A stretch of DNA of 64,000 bases from Termitomyces sp. T153 (Eukaryota; Basidiomycota; Agaricomycetes; Agaricales; Lyophyllaceae), in assembly GCA_018296165.2 (NCBI GenBank), contig JACKQL020000059.1, forward strand, positions 1-64,000, given 5' to 3'. This document shows, piece after piece, positions 10,140 through 21,923 of the stretch (the first letter of the stretch is position 1; each line of letters starts with the position of its first letter). The notes under the pieces were generated by a model, which searched no databases, was not told the origin of the DNA, and saw only the letters and a list, made by a program, of their open reading frames with translations. A program made the position numbers and the translations under genes.

Positions 10140-10523
10140 GCCACAAAGAACTGATTGATTTCGCTTTGTTTGTTACATACACATCACGCTTCGTTCTGAT
10201 TTTGACTCCTCCCGGATCATCTTTGCTTCGTTTGTTCTGCGACTATCTGTACCAACAACACTCGCTCATACTGCTTTGTGGCTTGACAATGGAGTCTTAT
10301 TGTGGAACCATAGGCGACGCTTTTTTTACTTCTTTATCTTGAAGGTCCTTCAATGTCATCGTTGCAGGGTCATATTTGATGAGATTTGATCGGGCCCCAG
10401 ACTTCTAAAGGAAACCAGTACTGACTTGAAAGCGAGATTGGTTCCTCGAGTATAACGCTTCTATTACGCCAGATGGCTAGGCTACATTCAAAAGCAAATT
10501 CCTCACAGAAGCCGGAGCCGGGC
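10140..10523. other. Spacer between CNOT11 start and an ICMT relic
   Basis: Presumed CNOT11 promoter region. I see no gene or obvious regulatory motif. Confidence 0.4.
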
Positions 10524-11007
10524 TCAACCCACTCGGGATTTCAGCACTGAATAAACGCCTGAGACGAGCTGATAAGGTACCATGTTCGCCCCACTTTCCC
10601 CAAAAGTCACCTTCATCAATTGATCCTCTTCTGGCATGTGCTGTAAGAGACCCACCACCACTTTGGCGTACGGCGGTGAAAACTCCAACAAAAAGCCTTT
10701 CCCGATCCCATTAAAAAACCAAAACCCAAACCCGATAAAAACCATCTGACTCTGACGCCATCATGGATCCTGCATACGATGAATGTTGAGTATAACTATG
10801 AGGACCGCTCGTTATAAGTTTACGATCCCAAATGCTGCTTTCGAAAGTGAACAAGTCGTTCAACATATGAAAAAGCACTCCAGCCGCAGCCAGCCTCTTG
10901 ATGGAGAATAGAGTAAAACGAAGGCTGGTCATTACGCCTTGATGTATCCAGTGTCCTAGAATACAGTCTGCGACATCCAACGATGTCACCTGTGATATCC
11001 GGGCCAA
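10524..11007 (-). pseudogene. ICMT-like relic (paralog 3)
   Basis: Two adjacent frames on the minus strand keep ICMT fragments in the right order. 11007-10711 has LFTFESSIWDRKLITSGPHS and then QHSSYAG in place of the RHPSYxG cofactor-binding block. 10745-10524 has LLQHMPEEDQLMKVTFGES and then VPYQLVSGVY in place of VPYWLIPGIY. The lost Arg and Pro of RHPSY, the frame break and the eroded C-terminus mark it as dead. The LLQHMPEED block is nearest to paralog 1 (4763-5371), which suggests the two share a more recent ancestor than either does with paralog 2. Confidence 0.75.
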
Positions 11008-11831
11008 ATCATAGCTGCGATATCCGCCATTGCAGCCAAACAGAAGGTACCCTAACCATCACCTGGCATACCATTCTCTCTGGAAGGTACTTAACAGATG
11101 TCATAACAATAGACCACTGGGCCAGCATATGTAGTCGCCTCTTGGCAAGTTCATATTGATTTGGTAGGTGTTTAACGTTTAACGTTCATCTCACTTACAT
11201 TGAGTAACGAGCCACTTAATCAAGGTGGTTTCAATTTTACTCGACAACAAAGCCTAAGAATTCTACTCGATGTAAGTAACCAATCCTCTTAATTCTCGCT
11301 TATACATTTCCCAGTGGGTACGAATATGCATTCTATACCGAGCTACTCAATGCTAAGTTATCGATAAGACACCTCTTGTGGCTAAGGCCTCATTTATTTT
11401 ATCGACTAAGGCCATACTAATATTTTCATCGATTCGTACATTACCCTTTGAGTATGAAAGACAGAGACAGGTGAGGAAGGGAATCAATCAAGCTTTATGC
11501 TAGAGACCGGGAGACAAAGAGAGAGAAAGCAAACAACAACAGATAAAACGAAGGAAGTTTCCGCATCAAAATGATAATGGTGTCCAGGGACAGAGGGATA
11601 TGGACGAAATGTAGAGTGATACAACGTTGAGCTCATGAGCACAAGCCAAGTAGGAAAAGCGAAGAAAGGAGGATTGAGACGGTGAAAGGAATGACGACGG
11701 TGGTCCGTTTCTATAAACGAACGAGGACAGTCACCAAACACACGCATGCGGCACAAAAAGGGTCCGTCAATCGGGGTGTGGTGACGACGTACGGGATGGA
11801 TACAACAAGTCCCCAGAGTATGTCAAGATGT
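11008..11831. other. Intergenic region, no gene seen
   Basis: Sequence between the ICMT relic and the Cla4 stop, including the presumed Cla4 3' UTR. No convincing coding or RNA feature. Confidence 0.45.
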
Positions 11832-14811
11832 TCACCGTGGCTGCTGGTTTTTGAACCTCAGAAGGGGCGCGAGCCCCGAAAGCGCGCACGCCTTCTTCAA
11901 GAACTCGTGCTGTATATGCACGTCAGCCCTCCCAGCACGACAATCAAGAAGAAAAAACCCACCTCAACCAACTCCTGTGCTGTCGCCCTCGAAGCCACAT
12001 CCACGCACAAACACACGGCCAAAAAGCCCTTCAGCTCCCTACTCAGTAGCTCCGGCTTCTTTAGCGTCGGAGTCCCGTTAGTCGCAATCAGATACAGAGC
12101 CTTGAGCGGCTCTTCATCGAGGTACGGCGGCTCGTTCTCGATCATCTCGATAGCCATGATTCCGAGAGACCATACGTCAACTTTGGCGCCATACTCTTTC
12201 TGCTTGACGACTTCGGGCGCCATCCAGTAGGGAGTACCAACCATAGTGGCACGCTTGGATTTCTGGTCCGTAAGCTTGGCGCAGAAGCCAAAGTCAGCTG
12301 AGAAAAATGTCAGCGCACGAGTCAAGTGGGAGATGGGTTGTGTGAACATACTAATTTTGACGTGGCCTTGTGCGTCAAGGAGGACATTGTCAGATTTAAT
12401 ATCGCGGTGAATGATGCTCTGGCTGTGCAAATGTTGTAGTCCTTTACATGTCTACATCACACGACGCGTCAACAACCATCCGAACTCGCGAGAAAAGCTT
12501 CAACACACCTCCAAACAAATCGACGAAATCTGATCCTCTTCAAGGGTATTGTTCTCAATGATATCCGTCAACGCACCACCCTCCATGTACTCCATGACGA
12601 CCCAGAGCTCGTTCGTCTTGACCAGGTACGATTCGAGGAAGTTGACAATATTGGGATGCTGCGACTCCTTCATGACGAGAATCTCATTCACAATGAGCTC
12701 CTTTCGCGGCTGATGTGAGAGGTCCATCTCCTTAATCGCAACCTTCTTGCCCGTCGTGAGTGTCTTAGCGACATACACATGTCCCGAAGCACTAAAGATA
12801 TGCCATTGGATTAGCACCGATCAGACCGAATATAATGGACCAGAAACACAAAAAGGGCGGAAACGAGCAAAATGTAATGTTGTAACGTCCAAAAAAAGAT
12901 AGGAACAAGACTCACCCCTGCCCAACCTTCTTTATCTTGCTATATATAGACTTCGGGTCTTCATCAGACACGACCGACCTCAATTTCTCCATAATCTGCA
13001 CCTCCGTCATCGTGCTAATCCTTTTCTCTTTTGGCTTCTCTAGGGCGGCTGCTGCCGCAGCTACACTCCCCTTCTCTTTTTCTTCAATCTGCACCTTCTT
13101 AGGTTGCAACGGCTTCACCTGTGCTGTCGCAGGCGGCGCCGTCTTTGTCGCTGCGATCGGCGCGCGCGGGATGTCACCGCGGAGCGAGCTGGCCTGTGCC
13201 GGTTGTTGTTGTTGTTGTTGTTGTTGCTGCCTCTGTTCCCTTTTTTCCCGTTCCTTCTCCTTCTCCTTTTCCCGTTCCCTTTCCCTCTCCCTCTCCCTCT
13301 CCCGTTCCCTCTCCCTCTCCCTTTCTCTCTCCCTCTCTTTCTCCAATTCACGCTCCCTCTCCCTCTGCGGATCCTTCGGCGGCTGGGGCAATTGTGGCCT
13401 CTGCGCCTGCGCTTGCTTATCTTGCCGTCCCGCTGGGTGCAGCGACTCCCATCTCGGCGGCAACCCATTCGGTGTCGTCGCAGGTCCATTCGCCGGTTTC
13501 CGTGATCCGAGGTCGGCCTGGCTCGGCAACATATCATTCTTGGTCGACGTGCCCGCAGATGGCGGAGCGGGCGCAGGCCGCCCAGCGGCGAGTAGAGGTC
13601 GTGAAATTGGCGGGCGCGACGCGGAGATATTCGCGGGTGTACGGGGCCCACCACCAGTCGTCGCGGCAACGTGTGAGCCGTTGACGAGTTCAGCAGCGAT
13701 CGCAGCGGCTGAAGCAAAGTCAGGGTCAGCGTTGAGTCCTGGTGGGGCGCTTTCTTGACGTGTTGTGCGTGGGCCGATGACGCCCGTGCTAGAGACTGTG
13801 GTACTGGATGGGGTCGTGGAGCCACTGCTGTTGCTTTTTGCAATTCCACCAAGGCCTGTACCGGCGAAACGCGCGGGAGCGTCTGTGTAAACATAGTTAG
13901 GAGTGCTTTTGACCTTCTTTGCTTCTTTGGGAAGAGAACATACTAAGGTCGTCTAGTTCGCGGTTTTGATGATCCGTGTAGAATTCGAGGACCTCTAGCA
14001 CGGCTTGTGGGTTTTTGGCGTAGTCCTCGCGCGTGATGGCAGACTGGTTGAGAAGCTTATTCCATTGTTCAGGCATGCCCTAGAGATAGCGGTAGGTCAG
14101 GTGCACTGAAAGTCAGGAAAACATAAGAATCGGGCTTACCGTGAAGCCCCCAGATACAGGATCATAGCCCACATGAACCTTGTGTACAAAATTGGTGGGA
14201 TTGCTGACACCCATCAGAGGACTCCGCGAATATACATCATCTTGCCAGCCGTACAACTCTTCGTCACTTTTGAGCGCAAGGTAATATCGTTTATCCTTAG
14301 CATCAAGAATCAAACAGTAGGGCTTCAGATCTGTCCGCTCGATGTTGGAAATGTCACGCAGGAGGATGACAGTTTGTTGTGGCGAATGCTAAGCGGAGAA
14401 GTCATACACTGTCGATTGCGTTGATGGTGCGCGTATACGTACCTCTGATCTGTGGATAGTAAGCGTTTGTTCTTTGAGAACAAGCCATTTGAGCTTCCAG
14501 ATCCAGCTCACAAAGGTCCCTTCCTCCTTGACACTGACGGGTCCGCACCTGACAACCTGGGAGTTGGAGAGGGTTTCTTGGCTGCGGTTTGGAATAGGAC
14601 TGCCTCCAATTCCTGAGTAGGATGGATTGAGTGATGAGGCAGACGGTGAAGATGGGGAGAAGGAAAAGGAAGGGCCATAGCCCGAATTAGCAAGAGCCGC
14701 GTTAGTGCTGAATGTGGAATTCTGGGACGAATCGGTCCCTTTGCGCTGCGGTGCAGCGGGCGCTGGGCGACTTGGCGTCAACGACGCGGCAGGTACGTTG
14801 TGGTAAGACAT
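11832..14811 (-). CDS. CLA4: Cla4-type p21-activated (PAK/Ste20 family) protein kinase
   Basis: Eight exons: 14811-14443, 14388-14140, 14079-13944, 13882-12916, 12791-12509, 12451-12352, 12297-11963 and 11909-11832, for 838 aa. Domain order is a PH domain (about 75-165, [20 protein letters not shown]), a CRIB/PBD for Cdc42-GTP (about 180-240, [17 protein letters not shown]), a long disordered linker and a C-terminal Ser/Thr kinase (about 570-830). Kinase residues are intact: [35 protein letters not shown] and [11 protein letters not shown] plus CRIB separates Cla4 from Ste20, which lacks the PH domain. Such kinases act at the cell cortex in polarity, septin assembly and cytokinesis. The linker has a glutamine run (near 13203-13230) and an Arg-Glu/Lys-Glu run (near 13250-13365), both simple-repeat DNA. 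The ATG at 14811 is the first in frame. Confidence 0.93.
13203..13365 (-). repeat. Glutamine and Arg/Glu simple-repeat tract in the Cla4 linker
   Basis: On the plus strand this is a tgt/tgc triplet run followed by a ctctcc/cgttcc hexanucleotide-like run. It codes for a poly-Gln stretch and a long alternating Arg/Glu and Lys/Glu segment between the CRIB and kinase domains. Length variation between strains is likely. Confidence 0.8.
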
Positions 14812-14835
14812 GATGAATGTGGTATCCTGCGACAC

Positions 14836-15806
14836 GAGATGTTGCTGCAGCGATCCAGGCTGCCTGCGCTGCTAGACCCAGTGATCGACTGGGCGAAGGG
14901 TATAAAGGTGGTCGTCGTCGGCCGTGGGCGCGGTCTATGGCAGGCTTTCGTCGTCGTCGGCGGTGATGGCGAGAACGGGTCGTTACGCTGAAACTTGGTC
15001 AATGATGGTGGCACCAAACAAGAAAGCCTTGAGTAAGCTGATCGGATCTATCGGTCACCTCGCCAAGGGGACGACTTATTGTCTTCAAATCCCTCCATAA
15101 CATTCACCCGCTCTCGATATTCACCTCCTTATGGGCCACAAGCTTGCTGTTCATCCTCCCATGACTTGATGAAAATTACAAGTGCTTGAGACTCGAATCC
15201 AGTTGATCATCTGCTGACGATGATTAAGGGCCTACCACACAGCCTTGTACAGCCCTCTTCTATCCATATGGGTGTGATAATCAGCCCAGAAGATCATGAT
15301 GCCGCAATTACTGACGGCACTACCGAAGCCGTCGATCATCTCGAAATAAATTCATGATCAATGTAAAAGTAAACGTTAATAAGATATACTGGGTCAGCAG
15401 TCATACACCAGAACATCGAAGTTTATTCACCCCAACGACTTTACAGTTAATTAGCAGAGTGGTCCACTACCAATCTGAGTTCACTGGGTGTCCGAGAAAG
15501 CTTGAAAACGGGTGCAACGGCAAGATCACGGAAGCAAACTTTCGATCGTAGAAACAGTGTCGGGTCTGGGGATGACTGACGGCGACGTTCTGATGATGTC
15601 CCTAATTAGCTTTCTGTCTTCGTTCCTCGATATCTATCGTACATCGTACAGTACATCTATATTCTACATCACGAGATCTAACTCAAGTGAGATCCAGAAC
15701 GTGAACGACAGCGCATGAAAGATCTTATCACAAGTTCCTGATTTGCGACAATCTTGAGAGTCCCAGATATCTATGATATCAAATCTTGAAGCTTGATTCC
15801 TCATTC
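14836..15806. other. Cla4 upstream region, no gene seen
   Basis: Contains the presumed Cla4 promoter on its left side. I see no coding sequence. A relic of an RBR ligase gene begins at its right end. Confidence 0.4.
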
Positions 15807-15950
15807 GAGCTGAGGCCACGTTTGATAGGATTGAGTGCATAACCTGTGGCGACCTTGTTACATATTGTGGATCTTGCATAGCTGAACTTGATCCAAGCTG
15901 CAACTCAATATCCCCTCAATGCTCACAGTCATTTCCGTAATTGGATATTA
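15807..15950 (+). pseudogene. Fragment of an RBR ubiquitin-ligase gene (RING1 region)
   Basis: The segment from gaggccacgtttg onward matches the RING1-coding start of the RBR gene at 25650-27281 (about 26385-26570), including attgagtgca, tgtggcgaccttgtta, catattgtggatc, gatccaagctgcaact and catttccgta. Two internal blocks of the intact gene are missing, so no zinc-binding domain could form. It lies 8 kb from the RBR cluster. Confidence 0.75.
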
Positions 15951-16616
15951 ATTCAATCGAGTAGTTGTGTGAGCCCAATACATTCTACTCAATCACAATT
16001 ATGTAAAAGCTTTACTAGTAATTTGAATCTAGTTTTTCATAAGGTGAAATTTCAAACGCTCCCGTTTGAATTTTGGACACACGCAGCAAGCACAGTATCA
16101 CTGCGCTGACACTACTGATATCATCCGCCAACACTCCTCATCTCATTTCATGCTTTCCTCGGGGCTGTAACGGGGCAGTGTAAGCCACCTGTCTGTCATT
16201 TCTGGCAATATCTACATCGAAAGTAGCGAGTACAATCAGACTGAAAGCAACATCTACCACTAATTACTGCCACTTCCAATTCTCGAAGCATGTATTTGGA
16301 CTGAATAGGAGGGGGATTACATATACATGCAGGCACGGGCCCATGGTCGTACAAGCTATCGTGAGAAACTAACTTTGTCCGTCTCAGTGCAGGGACTTAG
16401 CAGTTAAGACGACGATCTCCTACGATATTCAAAATACTGTTCAATATAAAAGAGTGGAGGGAACTCAGGAATCCTCGCGGTCGCGTATCACGTTACAAAC
16501 AAGTTACAACGAGTGTCTCTTCTCTCTCCTGTCACCTTGTCCCCTCCGCGTGCTCTATGTGAGCTCCTTCACCTAAATCTGATGTCTCTTCCACTTGTCT
16601 GAACAATATTGTATCT
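15951..16616. other. Intergenic region with a segment shared with 28985-29130
   Basis: Noncoding. 16345-16490 resembles 28985-29130, sharing tatcgtgagaaact, a cgacgatc block and aagagtg followed by gaact. The shared piece has no frame. Confidence 0.5.
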
Positions 16617-17936
16617 CTATTCATAGACCCCATAGACAAAGTGCTCATGGTGCCATTTCATGCTCACGCCCTGCTGATGGAGGTGGATCAGCATCCGACA
16701 GCTCAGAAGCGGAAAAATAGCGAGCACAGCGCTGTCATGACAATGAGAATACATAGAAAGGTGAACACTTAACACATAAGACTGACATGTTTTCAAGAGG
16801 CTCCATGTACACAGCAAAAAATGTCTGTGATGCATTAGCCTTTTGTATGAGTGGAGCAAGATTCAATTACCGGAAATGCTGCGGCAACGATAAGGATAAA
16901 CACCGATGTGATGACTGCATATAAAAAATAGAGAGTGCCTTGAGATCAAAATGAACATATCAGAATCAGTTGAGAGCATGGGAGCAGAGGATATACCATC
17001 ATAGTGCATCACTGTCTGAAGGGGCATTCTTTTTCCAAGAAGCCGTTTTGAGCGCGAAAACTGCAGTGCTTTGAAAGATACCAGACATAGCTCCACTATT
17101 CACCAAAAACATTTCATCAATAGACCTCCTCGAAGGGACATAAACAACAAACCTGTGGAATAGACAGCAAATAGTAAACAGCGAGCGAGTTGGACGTGGT
17201 AATTTTCGAACAACACATTAGATACTTTCTTGGATAGTGACAGAAGACCAAGTAACGCGCCCAAGATTGCGAGACCAAAGATAGAAAGAAAGATCAGAAG
17301 CCTTCGGCTCTTGCCCCAGATAACCCAGGTCCTGACAAGAAATATCACTGGTGGCAACTATCAGATAAATCTCCTCAGAGATGAATAAAAAAAAGCTGAC
17401 TGTCGACCAAAAAGAAGATTATATATGAACCCCCTGAACAACCATCAGTGTCTGATGAAATGTGGAAATTGATTGATCTTCTTACACGTTAAGAAACCAC
17501 TACCGAACCCAGGATGAATGGAATTGAAGGATAGCAGCATCATTAGAGTGACTAGGGGGACCACTCGTGTCAATAAGTAGAGAACCTTGGGGAGTTTCCA
17601 TTGGGTCTTCCAGATCATGAGACATTCGAGAGGAAACAAGCATGTATATTCATATACCTAATATCTTGTGATCAAACATGAAGGACTGCAATAGAAGAAC
17701 CACCTACCCATAACGTGAGACAAGCATCTATTCACACTTTGTTAATGAAGAGCTCTCTCTCTTCCAGTGACTTTAGGGAACTTAACAGATGGAACACTAT
17801 TGTAGCACCATCGGTCTCCCCAGTTGTATTGAGATTGGAAAGAGTTTACGTACTTGTCTCATATAGTTTTCCAACGAGATATCCTGTGAGATGGTTACTT
17901 CCAATACTTCGAGTTTCATAGTTGCGAATTCTCCAG
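16617..17936 (-). CDS. DUF6533-type multi-pass membrane protein, start exon unresolved
   Basis: Exons on the minus strand join as ACLTLW, VYEYTCLFPLECLMIWK, a VLYLLTRVVPLVTLMM helix, then FLVRTWVIWGKSRRLLIFLS, a long helical segment, TLYFLYAVITSVFILIVAAAF and a C-terminal VLAVFPLLSCRMLIHL block ending at 16617. The y-E-x-x-x-IWK followed by L-L-T-R and a later TWxIWGK is the pattern of the DUF6533 membrane proteins abundant in mushrooms. Their function is not known. At least five short introns interrupt the gene. The first exon ends near 17850 (gtacgt donor), but I found no convincing ATG for it, so 17936 is a guess. It could be a decaying copy. Confidence 0.6.
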
Positions 17937-20259
17937 ACTTGTCTAGCTGTGATATCAGACAGCAAAGGACTTCGAGAGAGAATATGGATGATAGATGATT
18001 TTTTAAATACCATACACCTGTGCGAAGGCGGGAAAAGCCGTTGCTACCACCGGTAGAAATGAATCATGACAAATCTGTTCCGAGATATGGATCGAGGCTT
18101 TTTGTCTGTTTGATTGGGTTGCGCAAAAAAGTGACTGGCTATTTCGGTAGCACATCTAATTTGCATGTCGCGTAGATAATGCTGTTGAATAGAAAGCATG
18201 CAGATAATGTTGTTGAATGCAAGAGTCTCCTATTACGAGGACGAGCGGCCAAGAGGAATTATATAGGAGCGGCAATGCTCCTATACAGCAACAACAGGAT
18301 GCTAGTGTAGAGTTTAAACGGATAGATTGCCTCCGACCACCATCCCCGAGCAAAGCTTAGCCCCGTAATGAAAGGGAGGAGGAAGGAGATGACCATAATA
18401 AGATACCATAGACCCCTAAGACCAGACAACAAGAAGACAGCCAAAAAAAACTAGCCGGCTCAACAGGAAGGCCTATCCGGCCCACCTACCGTAATCAAAC
18501 CAAAAATAGTAGGAATAGATAAGCAGAACCAATCCCAAGCTCGGAACAAAGAGAAGCACACCAAACTGATGCGTGGATGATATCAAGGAGAGCGTGGACC
18601 CCGGTGAACAAGACGAAGGAATTCGGCGATTTGAACTTAATCAAGGCTTAGGTCCCTTGGTGGTGGTAGCAGATGTGCCGGGCCCTCAGCAGCCATGAAT
18701 GGCAGACCAAGGCACACTCGGCAATTGAAGCAGCACCGTACAAGTAGGACATTATCAAATCGGTGACATCAAGAGGTAGTGAGAATCAGGCCTTTCGACT
18801 GGATGAGATGTAAGGACAGGGTTGCGGTTGATGGGAACCTGAACGCATGCCTAGTTGTTCACGGCCTCATGCATCCACGAATCAATTATCAGATCAAAAG
18901 CACATCTGATTCCGACAGGGAGGTCATAGAACAGTGCGGAAACTTCCGGCGAACTCAGGCGCTCTGTCATACTGGCACATATTCCTTGCAAATCGACGAA
19001 GTTAGCCACGCCAGGGTTGAAAACGAACATTTTTTATATCTTCTTACCATTCCGGCATATCGTAGACATACTGACTTGAAAAAAAAAGCTGGTATGCTTT
19101 TGATTTCCCAACATTTCGACTGATATGAAATCTCGTGGCAATGCAAATGAGCAAACAAGCCCATTGCCTTCTTGCATCAGCCCATTTTTTGGATGACCAC
19201 CAATATTCCGTGTTGGATCACTGTCATACCTGGTTCAACGCAGGTAGCATGACAGTGAGACAAAGTCTCCGCTGCGCTTGGTGACAGACATCTCACCTCA
19301 ATGAAGTTCACGAATTTCATGACTCGGAACTTATTGTATAGTATCAAGAACGTTCATCTGAAGTGGTCGTCAAAAGCTTCGAATGCTGCATTAAATTCAT
19401 CCTGATGTCTGAACTTGCCGTATGTACATCAGCGCGGCTGTGTCTTTATAGTAGCTTGAACCGACAATAGAGTTCATGAAGTTGGGAGAAGTAACGAAGT
19501 ATGGATCGGCATAGATTCAGTGATAATTCAGTAAAAAGCTAATGCAGAGGATGTCCTTCGACGTTCAACGTTAAACATCCAGTCAGACGTCGCACAGTTG
19601 GTGACAGAAAGCTCGTGATTCAGTTCAACTTGGTCGGTATCACTGGCGATTTCTGTTTCTGAGGTTAGTATAATATGCACAACGTATGTTTTGAGATCAG
19701 CCGTCTTGTGGCAGAAGCATTGATTGAACAGACCAGTCCGCTGTAGTCCACTGGACGACATCTCATCACATGTTCATCGATATCTATCCTACGAACAAGG
19801 TCTTTTGATATTTTTGAAGTCGAGGATCTCTTTTTTTTTCAAGTAAGGAACGAACACTTTGCATTGTCCCTTGTAATGGTCACCTTCCGGCCTTGGCTGA
19901 TCGCTCTCAATATTGGAAGGTTCGGAATCATTCCTATCTCACAAGAGAGGAGATTGTTAAAGATGGCTTTGCGGTGCCTGACAGAAATCTTATAACAACC
20001 TCGAGGGAGGTCGAAGTGCCGCGTGTTCACGGAATATCCCGAATCTAGAGATCACGCAAACAACGCGTCTGTTTTCATCGTCATGGAGAACAATACTTCG
20101 AGTCATACGATCCGAATTCAGGTTGACGATACAGTCTTACCCATGGCCGCGGCCACCCATTGTGTGTGGCTCTCGCTTAGGCTTGAAACCACTTAAAAGC
20201 AATGTATTGCAACCAACTTCAGACTATCTGATCACTAGGATTCTGATACCATACGTTGA
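17937..20259. other. Long gene-poor region with a possible membrane-protein scrap
   Basis: No intact gene. On the minus strand 18560-18250 reads VPSLGLVLLIYSYYFWFDYG, then a possible 40-nt intron, then hydrophobic stretches with stops. It may be the remains of another membrane protein but cannot be assigned. The rest shows no coding or RNA signal. Confidence 0.35.
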
Positions 20260-21655
20260 ATGTCTTCCTCTCCCTCCTCTTCCTCTAATCTAGTATCCTC
20301 TGATGGCTCGAAGACGGGTCAAAAGGGAACTTTACCAGAGCCTTGCGCGTCACCCTACGGCGAGTGGACTTCCGTGAGTTTAACATAGCTTTGAGTTATG
20401 CAATCAACAGTCGAACATTTTAGCAGAACGAAATCAAATTGATCTTTCGTGACGTGAAGCCTGACCCTAAACCGTCAATGTTAATGGTACAGATGATCGC
20501 AGACGCCTATGAAGAACGCCGCCGAGTCTGGGAGTTCCACAAGGATCGACCACGTCAAAAGGGCGATAATGTAAATTCATATATTCGACTTAATGGACAA
20601 ATAATCTTTACACGTCAACTCATGTAGCCAGCAATGTATGGGCCAATTAATGAGGCTCAGAAAGTAGGCCATATCTGCCTCTCCACTGATGCACAGTCTA
20701 ATGTTACATCACATATCTTCAGAATGTTGAGGACTTCCTCGTCAAATGGCGATTTTTATCGGGGCCCTCTATTCTACACAAGGAAGCCTCGGTGAAGGCG
20801 GAATTCCTTTTTGAAACTTATTTTTTGCTAATATTCCCAATAGATGGCGGATAAGCCAGTCATGCGAAGTGTGGTCGGCTCTGCCAAGGAGCTAACTATT
20901 TTACCGTCATTTGAGTACCGACGCCACAGAACAAAGAACTCCCTTAAGCCTAGTGTATCAATGAAGGTTCGCTATGTGCTTGACAACCTCCATATCAGAA
21001 AAATGCCCCAAGAACGATCGATTCCGAAGCAGCCAATGAGAAAGGTGGTGTCAGTACTTCCGGCGCGTAGAGTTCGTCCAGTCAGTTTGACTCTGTGCCA
21101 ATGGAGCTTGATAAATTTTGAATGCATGAACAGATTTTTACCGCCCTTCCAAGAATAGATCCGGGATATAAAGTCAAACAGTTCAAGCAGATGTCCCTAC
21201 GCCGTATGACTAGGGCAGACTCATGCGCCTTGCGCGCATGTTCCGTTCGGAAGCGCAAGTTCACTCCCGCAGCAGAGTATGAGCCTACTGCGGAATTCCT
21301 CGCAGAGTTACATCCTCTTCCACGGCGCTTTATTTTGACTCGCGAATCGTGTATCCAACACGATGAATTGAAGACGCTTTCCTGGATACAAGCTCGACGG
21401 CGGGATTTAGAGCCCTCAATCACTTCAATTGGCAAGACGAATGTTACCTCCGTCCACGACAGAAAATCTCACACATCTCCTTTCATATCCCTCGTCATAT
21501 ATCTACTCATCCAGTTCACAATACTCGTATTCTGTGTTATCGGTGCCTTTGTCGTATTTTGGACACTCTCATGTGCTTTCCACAGATGCTTTCAAAAATT
21601 CTTGTCTTTCGTACTTGATCTTCTGCAACCGCTAGAGGAAGATACTGATTCCTAG
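20260..21655 (+). CDS. Unrecognised protein with one C-terminal membrane segment
   Basis: Six exons: 20260-20373, 20424-20570, 20628-20663, 20723-20791, 20844-21080 and 21134-21655, all phase 0, for 374 aa. I do not recognise the family. The N-terminus is serine-rich, followed by PYGEWTSQNEIKLIFRDVK and an acidic/basic helical part (MIADAYEERRRVWEFHKDRP). A basic middle section follows (about 150-290, rich in Arg/Lys) and one strongly hydrophobic segment near the end (PFISLVIYLLIQFTILVFCV onward), then a short tail. This suggests a tail-anchored or single-pass protein. Introns are 50-57 nt with good sites. Consistent phase across five introns supports a real gene. Confidence 0.65.
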
Positions 21656-21923
21656 CCCTTCGCGGCGCTTTCCTATGTTACGTTCGGCAACCTGTACACT
21701 CTTTGAGTCTATCTCTATTTTACACAGATACTACCTATTTATTACTTGTATTTATACTGTAACACATATCATCCCTGCCGTTTTTCCATACTAAAACTGT
21801 TAAATTGAATAATTTAGCCCAAAGCGTTCACGGACATTACCGAAAACTTCCGGTCCGACCTGATCACCTCTCCAAAGCCGATAGGAAGCCATACATCTAT
21901 CCTTTCGTGTTTCGTTTTGTCTT

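Noticed and set aside
12937..13758. Long plus-strand open frame opposite the Cla4 linker
   Set aside because: It is the antisense of the low-complexity Arg/Glu and Gln tracts. The minus strand encodes the clear kinase gene with matched introns.
18156..18560. Membrane-protein frame on the minus strand
   Set aside because: Hydrophobic stretches but stops, no start and no family match. Mentioned only as a possible scrap.
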